From the NCBI RefSeq assembly GCF_902859585.1, contig NZ_CADIJM010000011.1:1-64000 (forward strand): 64,000 nucleotides of DNA. The letters run 5' to 3'. This DNA comes from Achromobacter animicus. Its GTDB lineage: Bacteria; Pseudomonadota; Gammaproteobacteria; Burkholderiales; Burkholderiaceae_B. This document shows positions 27,777-37,022 of this stretch, piece after piece. The translations under genes and the position numbers were made by a program. Below the pieces are notes generated by a model, which worked only from the letters and a program-made list of their open reading frames with translations, did not search any database and was not told the origin of the DNA. The first letter of the stretch is position 1. Every line of letters begins with the position of its first letter.

Positions 27777-29147
27777 TCATGCACGCCTTCGCCCCATTAA
27801 CGTCCGAGGTAACGAAAGAAAAAACCGAGCTTGGTATGCTGCAAACACCACATACGTTGGCACGAAATATCTAAATGTCGCCGCTTGATTGAGTACAAAG
27901 AAGCTTCCGAAGTATGCTGCGGCCAGGATAATCAAGATCCGATCGTGCCGGCCATATGTGTTCCAACTGAAATACATTATTGCAGCGGTTAGGGGAATCC
28001 AGATTATGGGAAGGAAAAGTACGCCAATCGTCTCCTGAACCTTATTTACAGCTGACAGAATCTTGGAACTTGTTTCAGAGCCGTCGCATGTGCGAAGGCG
28101 ACCCTCCAACTGAGGCCACGGCTTCATGCATGACATTTTTCCAAATATATCGCCGTCACAAAGGCCCATCATGCATTCGTAGATCCTGAGTTTGGCCTTA
28201 ACGTATATGATTGGGTGCCTAAGTATCATCTGCAGCCATCGAGATTTTATTTCTGCGGACTGATCCATTATGGCCCTCGTCGGAATTGCAGCGTCACCAC
28301 CCCAAATAAGGGGGTTTATGGTCACAAATGAGTGGCGGCTGGCGGCCAGTTCCGTGTCTCCAAAACCTTCGAGCGACAATGTTGAATCTAAAGGTATGCC
28401 GCTTTCCTTCGCTACTCTGATTGCGCCAGCCAGCTCCCAGGCGGGTGCGGAGGCTGAGCTATCCGGCCCGACGAATCCTACGAAGGGTGGCACCAGCGCT
28501 ACCGTAGACAGGGCGAGAACAGTAAGGGCGAACATACCTGTCTTTACCCCCTTTGTCACGTGTCGGAGTCGGCCGATGAAAAACCAAATGAATGGCACAA
28601 GGACAAGCGAATTTTGGCGGAAGCCGAATAGAACGATGCAGGAGAAAAAAAAGGTAAAAAGCGGAAGCGTGCGTCGAGATGTCTCAACCGCTTGAAAACA
28701 ACCGACAGTGACGAGGATTGCAGCGAGCGTCCACACGTCCGGGACGATGAAACTCGCGTAAGCGAAAATAAGTGGAATCGTAAATACGAAAGCGACCCAC
28801 CATGGACGCCAGCATGAAGAAAAACGAATCCATGCGACTCCCCCGAGCATTAAGTAGGCGATTTGTGCAATAAGAAATAATGGTGGTCCGAATTCCGTCG
28901 CGGCAAATGGCACCATAAACCACGTCATCGTCGGCGCCAGCCAACGCTCCAATCCCCACGGGATCTCCAGCTTCCCAACTGCGGTGTAAGCGCCCGCCCA
29001 TCTGGTCATGGTATCCGACATGACTATACCCGGTCCAAAACAGATGGCAGAAATTGCCAGCACCGCAATCAGCAATATATAAGGCGCGCCCTTGTCCCCA
29101 AAAGCACGCCTAATCCATTGTCCGACCAATATATTCGTTTTATGCAT
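27777..29147 (-). CDS. polytopic membrane protein, GT-C-like (paralogue B)
   Basis: This 456-residue membrane protein is clearly homologous along its whole length to the product of the next gene (shared blocks: KLEIPWGLE, LAPTMTWFMVPFAATEF, FGFRQNSLVL, APAWEL, HSFVTI, FRYxxPTYVVFxAYQxRF). This marks a tandem duplication followed by considerable divergence. Like its neighbour it has a conserved acidic first loop (MSDTMTRW). A role in adding a side-branch sugar to the O-chain in the periplasm is plausible but unproven. It lies about 125 bases after the epimerase gene. Confidence 0.75.
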   Translation of the reverse strand: MHKTNILVGQWIRRAFGDKGAPYILLIAVLAISAICFGPGIVMSDTMTRWAGAYTAVGKLEIPWGLERWLAPTMTWFMVPFAATEFGPPLFLIAQIAYLMLGGVAWIRFSSCWRPWWVAFVFTIPLIFAYASFIVPDVWTLAAILVTVGCFQAVETSRRTLPLFTFFFSCIVLFGFRQNSLVLVPFIWFFIGRLRHVTKGVKTGMFALTVLALSTVALVPPFVGFVGPDSSASAPAWELAGAIRVAKESGIPLDSTLSLEGFGDTELAASRHSFVTINPLIWGGDAAIPTRAIMDQSAEIKSRWLQMILRHPIIYVKAKLRIYECMMGLCDGDIFGKMSCMKPWPQLEGRLRTCDGSETSSKILSAVNKVQETIGVLFLPIIWIPLTAAIMYFSWNTYGRHDRILIILAAAYFGSFFVLNQAATFRYFVPTYVVFAAYQARFFLSLPRTLMGRRRA

Positions 29148-29273
29148 CTTGACGCGAATGCGGTCTACTTTACTTGCAGCGCAACCTTGATGGCCTAATG
29201 ACGGCTAGATCGAAATTCGAAATCAATTGTGGTCTAGTCTGACGTGGCTGTCGAATTTGCTTGCTGTTTACTC

Positions 29274-30224
29274 TTAAAGAGCGTGGGGATTATTTGCGAG
29301 CCAGCGGTGAAACCGTGATATACCCTCGGTAAAGCCGACCTTAGGCGACCAGTCGAGCGAACGGTGCGCCGCGGATATATCCAGTACATTTGAGGGAACA
29401 TCGAATGCACGGGCGGGCAAATATTTCCGCTCTGCTGGTCGGTCAACCACCGTTTCTATCGCATCCAGTAAAGCATTTACCGAAACGCCTATCCCGGAGC
29501 CGATGTTTAATACGCGCTCCTCGGTGCGGCCCGGCTCGATGCAACGGATTAACGCGCGTGTGACGTCTGAAATATGCAGATAGTCTCGAACCGATGACCC
29601 GTCGCCCCAGATCTCCACGCTCTCTCCTCTCATGATCTTTCCCAGAAAGATCGCAATGGCGCCTTGGTTGCCTCGCGTCAGTTGCCTTTCCCCGTAAGGA
29701 TTCGCCAAACGCAAAACCTGGTACTCCAACCCGTGCAGGGTTCGGAACATCTCAAGATACTTCTCAATAGCGAGTTTGGTGATTCCATAGGAACAAATGG
29801 GATCAGTAGGATGGCTCTCCGGTATTGGGGTATACCGAGGATTTCCGTACACCGTGCCGCCAGACGAGGTGAAGATTACTTTTTTTACACCCCCTCTGAC
29901 TGCGGCGTTGAGCAGTCGAACGGTGCCAATCAAATTGCTTTCGATGTCGTAGCAAGGATCACCATTCGACGACTTCGGTAGTGTCGTGGAAATCAGGTGA
30001 TAGCAAACATCGCAGCCTTCCAACGCTGATCGCACGTCATCCGAATTCTCGAAATTCCCATCGAAATATTCGAGATTCTCACGAGATTCGTGGTGGCCAG
30101 TATGCAGGCGTCCAAAGCTACGCACGCGGTGTCCCGCCGCTAGCAGCCCATCTACAAGATGGGAGCCCACAAAACCGCGCCCGCCGAGGACGAGGCAACG
30201 AAGGGGCGTTGCGTTATCGGTCAT
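29274..30224 (-). CDS. NAD-dependent sugar epimerase/dehydratase (extended SDR)
   Basis: The 316-residue enzyme belongs to the GalE-like nucleotide-sugar SDR family: CLVLGGRGFVGSHLVDGLL (about 10-28), the active-site Ser/Thr in IFTSSGGTVYG (about 116-126), YGITK (YxxxK, about 145-149) and RLANPYGERQ. It probably acts on a UDP- or GDP-sugar such as UDP-GlcNAc or UDP-Glc; the exact activity cannot be assigned. Its ATG at 30224 overlaps the stop of the upstream glycosyltransferase as ATGA, so it is translated in the same unit. Confidence 0.82.
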   Translation of the reverse strand: MTDNATPLRCLVLGGRGFVGSHLVDGLLAAGHRVRSFGRLHTGHHESRENLEYFDGNFENSDDVRSALEGCDVCYHLISTTLPKSSNGDPCYDIESNLIGTVRLLNAAVRGGVKKVIFTSSGGTVYGNPRYTPIPESHPTDPICSYGITKLAIEKYLEMFRTLHGLEYQVLRLANPYGERQLTRGNQGAIAIFLGKIMRGESVEIWGDGSSVRDYLHISDVTRALIRCIEPGRTEERVLNIGSGIGVSVNALLDAIETVVDRPAERKYLPARAFDVPSNVLDISAAHRSLDWSPKVGFTEGISRFHRWLANNPHAL

Positions 30225-32476
30225 CGTTTGAACCATTCGTCGGCCTTGAAAGAAAGAATCAGCCTTATGATTTTTGCCATGAACGGCCTCGATGCTAGAG
30301 CTTTCAGGCGCATTAAATCGCCAGCACTAAATTCGGTTGCAACCGCCGTACTTTCCGCGGCAGTGATCGCGCCATCCCCGATATAGCCAATGCTTGGATA
30401 GGTCATGGTGGGGTTGTTCCAGAGGTACCCGGGGCCGTTCGCATTCATCAGCATGAAGAGCTCATCGCCAAACCGTTGATAGATGGCTGGGTTTTTCTTG
30501 GCCATCTGCTCGTACATATAGAGAACGGTGCTCCGCCGGAACTGCCGAGCCATGGAATTGTGTCGCACACGATAGTTCACGAGCGGCTCAGGAATGGAAA
30601 CTCCCTTGTACCCGAGGCTGGCCATCCGCAGCCATGCCTCAAAATCTTCCATTCCGAACATCATTTCTTGATCATTGATGCCGGCTTCCAGGAAATCCTT
30701 CTTCCGCACAACCTGGAACGCAGCGAGCATGTTGGCGGCCAGAAAGTAGGGGAACTCAGTGTCGAAGTTGAGCCAATAGCCTTCACTCTCACCAAAGTAA
30801 TTTAGCCAGGAATAAACAAAGGAAACGTTGTCAAACTTCTTCAGGATGTGCGCGCACTGCGAGTAATACGTGGGCATGACGCAGTCGTCAGCGTCCAAGA
30901 AGGCAACGTATTCTCCTGTGGCCGCCCGAGCGCCCACGTTGCGCGCGTTGGCCAGGCCGCCATTCTCTATGTCCAGAATGCGAAGATGAGGACTCGTCTG
31001 ACGCAGTTGCCCCAGCAGCTCAATTGCATCGGAATCGGTACTACCGTCATTCACAATGACGATCTCGATACCCGCATAGTCGCTGGCTGCCACGCTGGCC
31101 AGTGTGTCGGGAAGGAACGCGGCCAGGTTGTAGAAGGGTATAACGACGGAAATTCGCCCTGACACACTGCCCGAATCGTCTTGTGCAACGGGAGCAATGC
31201 GATCCACCTTGACGTCCTCATGCGCAAACGGATACTTCGCGGGTTGGGAGTCAGAGAGCGCGATCGTGCGAGCCAGATGCTGTGTCCGGTTCTGAATGAA
31301 GTTCGGTACCGAGCAAACATCCCGGATTCTTAGCTGGCCGTTGGAGCCAATTGTCTTCAATTCCGCGGGTGAACTTGCCAGCGCTTGCTGAATGGTGTCC
31401 TGAAAGCTGTTGGGTTGGTCCCAATCGAACACCCAGCCGCAGGATGAGTCGGACCCAACCATCTCGGCCTGCCCTCCGGACTTCGAGACGACGACGGGCA
31501 TTCCCAGTTCCATGGCTTGCATGCAGACATACGGATAGTTTTCGTATATCGACGGCACCACAACGACTCGGGCAGACGCAAAAATCCCAGGGAGTTGGTC
31601 GGTGGGAACTGGCTCAGACAACGTGAGCAGGCCCCGATCGATGAAAGACGAATATCGGTTCTGGATATATGTCTTCATACTGATCTGCTTGGGCGACCAA
31701 TGGGTGTCACCCCCCACCATGCGCAGGCGAATCTTGTGTCCGGCCTCCCAAAGCGTCTTGAAGGCGCTCAGAAGTTGCACCACACCTTTGCGATACTCCA
31801 GCCTTCCAAGATAAACGCAGTCAAACTCCGGAACGGCTGCCGCTTTGTTGGACGCTTCAGATGCAGTCTGAAAGTGCGGGTAGGGGATGACTTCTATGGG
31901 CTTGTCAGTATGCTGCTGTATCTTTCCTTTCAGAAACTGAGAGGGGCTAATCACGGCGTCTGCCGCCCTCAGGCAAAATTTTTCGCATTGGCCCAACCAG
32001 TAATTGGGGAAGAGATACGAGGGTTCCTGGTTGACCTGGGCAAGCTCGAAAACTGGCGTGTGGGAATAGATGACGATGCGGGTCGAAGCCAATTCACGCG
32101 CGCCAGCCAGCTTTCGCTTTAACAGGAAATACGCCATTGCGCCGTAGTCCTGAACCTCGATCATGTCGGGCGTTATTCCCGATGTCTTGATTCGACGGAT
32201 AATTTCGTCGGCGATGCAATAAGACATCAAATGCCAGTAACCGAGTGCAGCCTGCAATTTCGGAGCAGCCACGACTGGAACGCGAACGAGCCCAAACCGT
32301 TCTTGGAGCGATTCTTCGCTGATTTCAGTCTGTCCAGGGTTTGCCCGCGTAAACACGGTAACCGAATGCCCGGACTCAGCCCATGCCATGCCAGCTTCGC
32401 GGCAGTAGGTGCTAATTCCGCCACCGTACATGGGCGGGAATTCTGACGTTACGATCCAAACGTTTAGACTCTTCAT
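30221..32476 (-). CDS. bifunctional glycosyltransferase, GT4-GT2 fusion
   Basis: This 751-residue protein joins two transferases. Residues 1-400 are GT4: WIVTSEFPPMYGGGIST, RLEYRKGVVQLLSAF, and VPSIYENYPYVCMQAMELG carrying the E-x7-E nucleotide site. From about 438 a GT2 domain follows: ISVVIPFYNLAAFLPDTL, IVIVNDGSTDSDA and the catalytic DADD in YVAFLDADDCVM. No membrane helix is seen, so it should work in the cytoplasm on the growing O-chain and may build a two-sugar repeat. Such fusions occur in ABC-dependent O-antigen clusters. Confidence 0.87.
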   Translation of the reverse strand: MKSLNVWIVTSEFPPMYGGGISTYCREAGMAWAESGHSVTVFTRANPGQTEISEESLQERFGLVRVPVVAAPKLQAALGYWHLMSYCIADEIIRRIKTSGITPDMIEVQDYGAMAYFLLKRKLAGARELASTRIVIYSHTPVFELAQVNQEPSYLFPNYWLGQCEKFCLRAADAVISPSQFLKGKIQQHTDKPIEVIPYPHFQTASEASNKAAAVPEFDCVYLGRLEYRKGVVQLLSAFKTLWEAGHKIRLRMVGGDTHWSPKQISMKTYIQNRYSSFIDRGLLTLSEPVPTDQLPGIFASARVVVVPSIYENYPYVCMQAMELGMPVVVSKSGGQAEMVGSDSSCGWVFDWDQPNSFQDTIQQALASSPAELKTIGSNGQLRIRDVCSVPNFIQNRTQHLARTIALSDSQPAKYPFAHEDVKVDRIAPVAQDDSGSVSGRISVVIPFYNLAAFLPDTLASVAASDYAGIEIVIVNDGSTDSDAIELLGQLRQTSPHLRILDIENGGLANARNVGARAATGEYVAFLDADDCVMPTYYSQCAHILKKFDNVSFVYSWLNYFGESEGYWLNFDTEFPYFLAANMLAAFQVVRKKDFLEAGINDQEMMFGMEDFEAWLRMASLGYKGVSIPEPLVNYRVRHNSMARQFRRSTVLYMYEQMAKKNPAIYQRFGDELFMLMNANGPGYLWNNPTMTYPSIGYIGDGAITAAESTAVATEFSAGDLMRLKALASRPFMAKIIRLILSFKADEWFKR

Positions 32477-32570
32477 TTATGGTTAATCCTATTATTATGA
32501 ATGTTCCCGTCTACATCGAACCCGAGACGCTCGAAAAGTAAACCATTCGCCGCCGCTAGAGTTGCGCAGC

Positions 32571-34829
32571 CTACCGTTTCTGTAATTCTTGCGTCAGCCT
32601 GGACTTGCTTTCTTCGAGGTCGGAAATATACTGGCGCAACTCTGCCATCTGTAGCTTCTGCTCGTTGCGGCTTTGCTCCAAAGCAACCACATACTCTTGA
32701 ATCTCGGCCAACTGGTGGGCCTGCGAAGCTAGCGCACGACCATTCTCCCGAGCTTCTGCGACAAGCTGGTATTCAAACTTGAGGGCGAGCGCAGTCAAAC
32801 GCTCGATCTCGGACAAGTAGTCGTTTGCCGCATTTGCGAAGAAGGCCGCAGGCGCTGAGTTCAGGCTGCCCGAGTGCTTGTCCGCAGCCAGTATTCGACC
32901 ACAGAACAACATCGCGGCCGCCGTTTCGCGCAGGACGAACGGCGCGGGTGTTAGATGGGGCGCGGAAAAGTACTGCGCCATTGCACCTTGTACGTCCACT
33001 GCGGTTTGCCGCCAAGTCTGGCGGGCCGCGGCGAGGTCGCCGTCCACAGCTTCCAATAGCCCGAGCAAATATCCAGCCTGGGCTGGTTTAGTCAACAACG
33101 AAACGCTGAAGCTTGCAACATCCGCATCAAGCACCCATCGAAGATACTCTTTCGCACCTTTGCGGTCGCCAACGCTCAGTGAAAGCAGCCCTTGAACGTA
33201 CGCAAGGGAAACTTGCCAGCGCAGGACGCTTGGGTTGCTCGACGCTTGTCCATTGGCGATGTATCGTTTGATTGCTTCGCTATCAGCATCGTTAAGGACG
33301 ATTTCTCGATTCAGGGCCAGATACGCGAGTATACAAAAGGCTGCTCCCGCATCGGGGCTATCCGGAGAGGCCTTGATCAACGTTTGGCGGGCCCACTTTT
33401 CCCGCAGACGACCGTTGGAAGTTCGAGAACCCAGAGCAATCAAGCTTCGGATCAGCCATGGATTTTCGTAATCGCGAGAAAATGCCAAGGCATTCCCCGT
33501 CGTTACCCGCTCTTCAGAGGTGTAACCCTTGTCAACGTACGGGACATCCTCACCACCGATTGGGGATTTGGCGGCAATCGCTAACAGCCATTCAGATTCG
33601 ACGCCCTCTGTTTCGTCGAGGCCAATTTCGCGAAGCTGACGGGGGCGCCTTTCCCATTCGCATCGTCCGTTTGCGAGTTTCACCCTGTCTGCAGTCTGGC
33701 CGAACAGGTGTTCGATTTCGAAACAGCCTTCCATCTGGGACGTGAATTTCGAAATATCGTAAACGTGGAAATGATATGGGTTGGGATCTTCTCCCGTCTC
33801 GTCACTCCAGTCATTGGGAACACTCGATATGATTCTGCCTCCAGGAGTCAGAATCCGGTGAAACTCCTTCAAGAGGTCAGCCGGACGCTCCACGTGTTCC
33901 AACGTTTCAAAACAAACGACAACGTCTACGCTGTTGTCCGGGATGTCGAACAGACATTCGGGTAGAAAGCCTTCCGAAAAGGTAATGGTCTGGTCTACGC
34001 TATAGCAGGCGTTGGCATAATCGATTGCGGAAGTGCTACCGTCGATACCTCGGAAGGACGACGCTGCCGTCAGGCCTTTCAAAGTGTACGTGCCGTACCC
34101 GAGTCCACACGCGGCATCGAGAACCACATCGCCGGGCCTGATGTATTTGGAGGCGAAGTGATATCGCCCGACGTGAGCATCTGATCGAGTGCCCGTGTCT
34201 CGAAACATATCCATGTGCAGACTGCGCTCTTCATCCAGGGATGACAGCGGATATGCGGCTTCAGCCGCTGCGGGCATGCGTTCCAACAATATGCAGATCG
34301 AAGCGCCGTCACTATTCAGGCTTTCATAATCATTCACAGCGTAGTAGGCTGGATGCTTCCGGAAACCGGCTTCGAAGCAAAGGCGTTCCCACCATGCGCG
34401 ATCTTGAACGGTCAATCGCGCGGGATCCTGCGCGGCCGCGGTCGTTGCTACCTGCAGCCAGACATAACGCTGCGCCACGCGGCGAATTTCGGATAGTGCC
34501 TGCTCGACTTTCCCAGCATGCACGTACTCCAGGCAATCGACGATGAGAACGGTGCCGAATTCGGCGTCCTGAAACGGCAACTGAGTGACCGATCCAGACA
34601 AGGTCCCGCCAGTTATCTGACCGCCGGCGCCCTGCGCCGTCGCCGTGGACTCGCTAAAGCCGACAGCATCCACACCGTGTTTCAGCAGTGCCGTCACATG
34701 AGCTGAACTGGACCGGCCAAGGCATAATACCTTCGACATTCCGCATGTACGGATTACACGCTCAATTCCGCCAAGTACGGTCGGCTCGCGGTCGGGTACT
34801 TCCGAGTGGGGTGAAATCTTATTTACCAC
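32571..34829 (-). CDS. two-domain methyltransferase with helical and coiled-coil C terminus
   Basis: The 752-residue protein has a degenerate N-terminal methyltransferase fold (about 30-190: KVLCLGRSSSAHVTALLKHG). A canonical class I SAM domain follows at about 220-370 (VVLDAACGLGYGTYTLKG, VVVCFETLEHVERPADLL, TPGGRIISSVPNDW). Helical, TPR-like sequence spans about 430-690, and a coiled coil about 705-752 (heptads around AEIQEYVVALEQ and ISDLEESKSRLTQELQK). Position next to wzt, with methyltransferase plus terminal coiled coil, recalls WbdD, the chain terminator of E. coli O8/O9a; here there is no kinase domain. The start is GTG at 34829, overlapping the wzt stop. Confidence 0.78.
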   Translation of the reverse strand: MVNKISPHSEVPDREPTVLGGIERVIRTCGMSKVLCLGRSSSAHVTALLKHGVDAVGFSESTATAQGAGGQITGGTLSGSVTQLPFQDAEFGTVLIVDCLEYVHAGKVEQALSEIRRVAQRYVWLQVATTAAAQDPARLTVQDRAWWERLCFEAGFRKHPAYYAVNDYESLNSDGASICILLERMPAAAEAAYPLSSLDEERSLHMDMFRDTGTRSDAHVGRYHFASKYIRPGDVVLDAACGLGYGTYTLKGLTAASSFRGIDGSTSAIDYANACYSVDQTITFSEGFLPECLFDIPDNSVDVVVCFETLEHVERPADLLKEFHRILTPGGRIISSVPNDWSDETGEDPNPYHFHVYDISKFTSQMEGCFEIEHLFGQTADRVKLANGRCEWERRPRQLREIGLDETEGVESEWLLAIAAKSPIGGEDVPYVDKGYTSEERVTTGNALAFSRDYENPWLIRSLIALGSRTSNGRLREKWARQTLIKASPDSPDAGAAFCILAYLALNREIVLNDADSEAIKRYIANGQASSNPSVLRWQVSLAYVQGLLSLSVGDRKGAKEYLRWVLDADVASFSVSLLTKPAQAGYLLGLLEAVDGDLAAARQTWRQTAVDVQGAMAQYFSAPHLTPAPFVLRETAAAMLFCGRILAADKHSGSLNSAPAAFFANAANDYLSEIERLTALALKFEYQLVAEARENGRALASQAHQLAEIQEYVVALEQSRNEQKLQMAELRQYISDLEESKSRLTQELQKR

Positions 34830-36214
34830 GATGCATTCATCCTCAAATCCGCGACCCCACCAAAGAAGTTTTCATCGCGATTCATCAAAATTTGGAAGAA
34901 AGCGGCTTCGTCGATCCAATGCAACATGCGTTGTCCCATGTAGTCCGGCGTTTCTTCAAACGTTACTGTTGCCTGAATCTCATACAGATTCATCCCCAAC
35001 GGTGAGTCACACGACAGTTCAACCGCAAATGTCTCGCCCGCGGAAAACTTCTGGTCCCAGAATAGTGGAGTGCTGGCGGCCGAATTTCTTAACCGCATGT
35101 CTTGATTAAGTGTGCCCCAAGAATAAATCTTGATGCCTTCCTTGTTCCTGATTCTCACGCCAACATTCAGGTTGGAAATTGGACTTAAGACCTCGCACGA
35201 AATCCGAATGCGAAGCGCGTCGCCCGGGAAGAACACAGTCGACTCTTGCCCCTCGCCGTTCAATGTCTCCACTTTGACGATTCTGACCTCGCCATCCCCA
35301 AACGTAAGCTTGTCGGAGCGTGCCATCTCCGCAGGCGAGGCATGGGCTTGCTCGTCGGATCGATCGGAGCCATCTCCCGTCGCTGCAGGCGTCACCGCAG
35401 CCTGGGCCTTGGCCGCGAGTTGTTTCGTGGCTGCCGTGAAGTACGACGATTCTTCGTCGTGCAGCTGCCGTCGGTACTCCAGGACCACGTCCGACGACTT
35501 GCCCCAGGTGACGGTCCGACCTTGCTTGAGGAGGAGGGCGCGACTGGTGAGCGTCCGAACGCTTTCCTGGTCGTGAGACACAAAAAGCAAAGTCGTTCCA
35601 TCGGCTACCAGCTTCTCGATGCGCCGGAAACATCGCTTTTGGAAAAGCGCGTCGCCCACAGCCAGCGCTTCGTCAACGACGAGGATATCGGGCTCGACTT
35701 GAACCTGAACGGCGAAAGCCAACCGAATCAACATGCCGCTCGAATAGGTCTTGACGGGCTGATCGATAAACTGACCGATATCCGCGAACGAGGCGATGGC
35801 ATCGAATCTTTCATCTATCTGTTGGCTGGTTAGTCCAAGCAGGGCTCCATTCATGTAAACGTTCTCTCGACCAGAAAACTCAGGATTGAAACCAGAGCCC
35901 AGTTCGAGCAACGCAGCAATACGGCCGGTCGTCTGAACGTTGCCCGCCGTTGGGGAAAGCGTGCCGCAGATCATCTGCAAAAGGGTGGATTTGCCGGATC
36001 CGTTACGTCCAAGAATGCCAACACTTTCGCCCTTCTTGACCTCGAACGATACGTCTCGAAGTGCCCAGAACTCGTTGAAGTAATGGCTCGGCGGCTTTCC
36101 CACCGCGCGTTGCAGATGAGGGATGAAAAACTGCTTCAGCCTATCCCGCGGCGAGGAATAGATTTGATAGCACTTGCTAAGGTTCTCAACCGTGATTGCA
36201 GTATCAGAGGACAT
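34823..36214 (-). CDS. wzt: O-antigen ABC transporter ATP-binding protein with C-terminal glycan-binding domain
   Basis: Wzt hydrolyses ATP to export the finished lipid-linked O-chain across the inner membrane. The 463-residue protein has Walker A GILGRNGSGKSTL (about 67-79), signature TYSSGMLIRLAFAV (about 150-163) and Walker B DILVVDEALAVGD (about 172-184). After a linker (about 240-300) comes a beta-rich domain of Wzt C-terminal type (about 300-463), which in O8/O9a recognises the capped non-reducing end. The ATG at 36214 is preferred over one at 36250 because AAAGGGA precedes it. It overlaps wzm by 11 bases. Confidence 0.93.
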   Translation of the reverse strand: MSSDTAITVENLSKCYQIYSSPRDRLKQFFIPHLQRAVGKPPSHYFNEFWALRDVSFEVKKGESVGILGRNGSGKSTLLQMICGTLSPTAGNVQTTGRIAALLELGSGFNPEFSGRENVYMNGALLGLTSQQIDERFDAIASFADIGQFIDQPVKTYSSGMLIRLAFAVQVQVEPDILVVDEALAVGDALFQKRCFRRIEKLVADGTTLLFVSHDQESVRTLTSRALLLKQGRTVTWGKSSDVVLEYRRQLHDEESSYFTAATKQLAAKAQAAVTPAATGDGSDRSDEQAHASPAEMARSDKLTFGDGEVRIVKVETLNGEGQESTVFFPGDALRIRISCEVLSPISNLNVGVRIRNKEGIKIYSWGTLNQDMRLRNSAASTPLFWDQKFSAGETFAVELSCDSPLGMNLYEIQATVTFEETPDYMGQRMLHWIDEAAFFQILMNRDENFFGGVADLRMNASW

Positions 36215-37022
36215 CAGCAAATCCCTTTCGCATTTTTTGAAACCATGCAAATCCCAGCCACGCGATCATGGCAGCTATGAGCGTGTAACCGCTGTAGAGC
36301 AACCAGTCGGGAGCCTTGCCCCAGATCAGGGCGTTTCGAACCGCTTCGACCACAGGAGTCATTGGATTCATCACCATGAACTCCTGATACTGTGCAGGCA
36401 GCGCGGAGATCGGGTAGAAAATCGGGGATAGAAACATCAGGGCCATGGTCAGGATGCTAATCACCTGTCCCACATCACGCAGAAAAACGCCTAGGGACGC
36501 CAAAATCCAGGTTATCCCAAGGGTGAAAAGCAGCAGTGGGAACAAGATTATGGGTAAAAGGAGTGCGGTTGCCGGCGGTATGCCTAGAAAAATAAGATAA
36601 AAAAGCAACCAGACGCTCATGCTGATCAGAAAATGAAAGAGCGCAGCGCCTAGGGCGACGACAGGCAGAATTTCCAGGGGAAAGATCACCTTTTTGACGT
36701 AATTCGTATTTGACAGGATGAGACTTGGCGCTCTGTTGATCACTTCGGCAAACAGGTTGAACACCATCAGACCCGCGAACAAAATTATCGCAAACTGAGT
36801 TTTTGATTCGCTTCCGCCAGGCCAACGGGCTTTGAACACCACGCTGAACATGAATGTGTACACAAGCAGCATGAACACCGGATTGAAAAAGGACCAAACG
36901 ATCCCGAGGAAGGATCCTTTGTACCGGCCAAGTACGTCCCGCTTAACCAGTGCTTTGATCAGGCCGCGATTGCTCCAAAGACTCTTAGTCAGTGAAGCCG
37001 GGGAGCCGCTATTCCGTTGCAT
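36204..37022 (-). CDS. wzm: O-antigen ABC transporter permease
   Basis: Wzm is the membrane-spanning channel for lipid-linked O-polysaccharide. The 272-residue ABC-2-type permease has the usual cytoplasmic N terminus (LIKALVKRDVLGRYKGSFLG) followed by about six membrane helices and the conserved FLSPIFYPISALP block (about 200-212). The ATG at 37022 is chosen because it gives the family length and overlaps the galE end by 14 bases; the frame is open for 70 codons upstream, but that part is galE in another frame. Confidence 0.92.
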   Translation of the reverse strand: MQRNSGSPASLTKSLWSNRGLIKALVKRDVLGRYKGSFLGIVWSFFNPVFMLLVYTFMFSVVFKARWPGGSESKTQFAIILFAGLMVFNLFAEVINRAPSLILSNTNYVKKVIFPLEILPVVALGAALFHFLISMSVWLLFYLIFLGIPPATALLLPIILFPLLLFTLGITWILASLGVFLRDVGQVISILTMALMFLSPIFYPISALPAQYQEFMVMNPMTPVVEAVRNALIWGKAPDWLLYSGYTLIAAMIAWLGFAWFQKMRKGFADVL

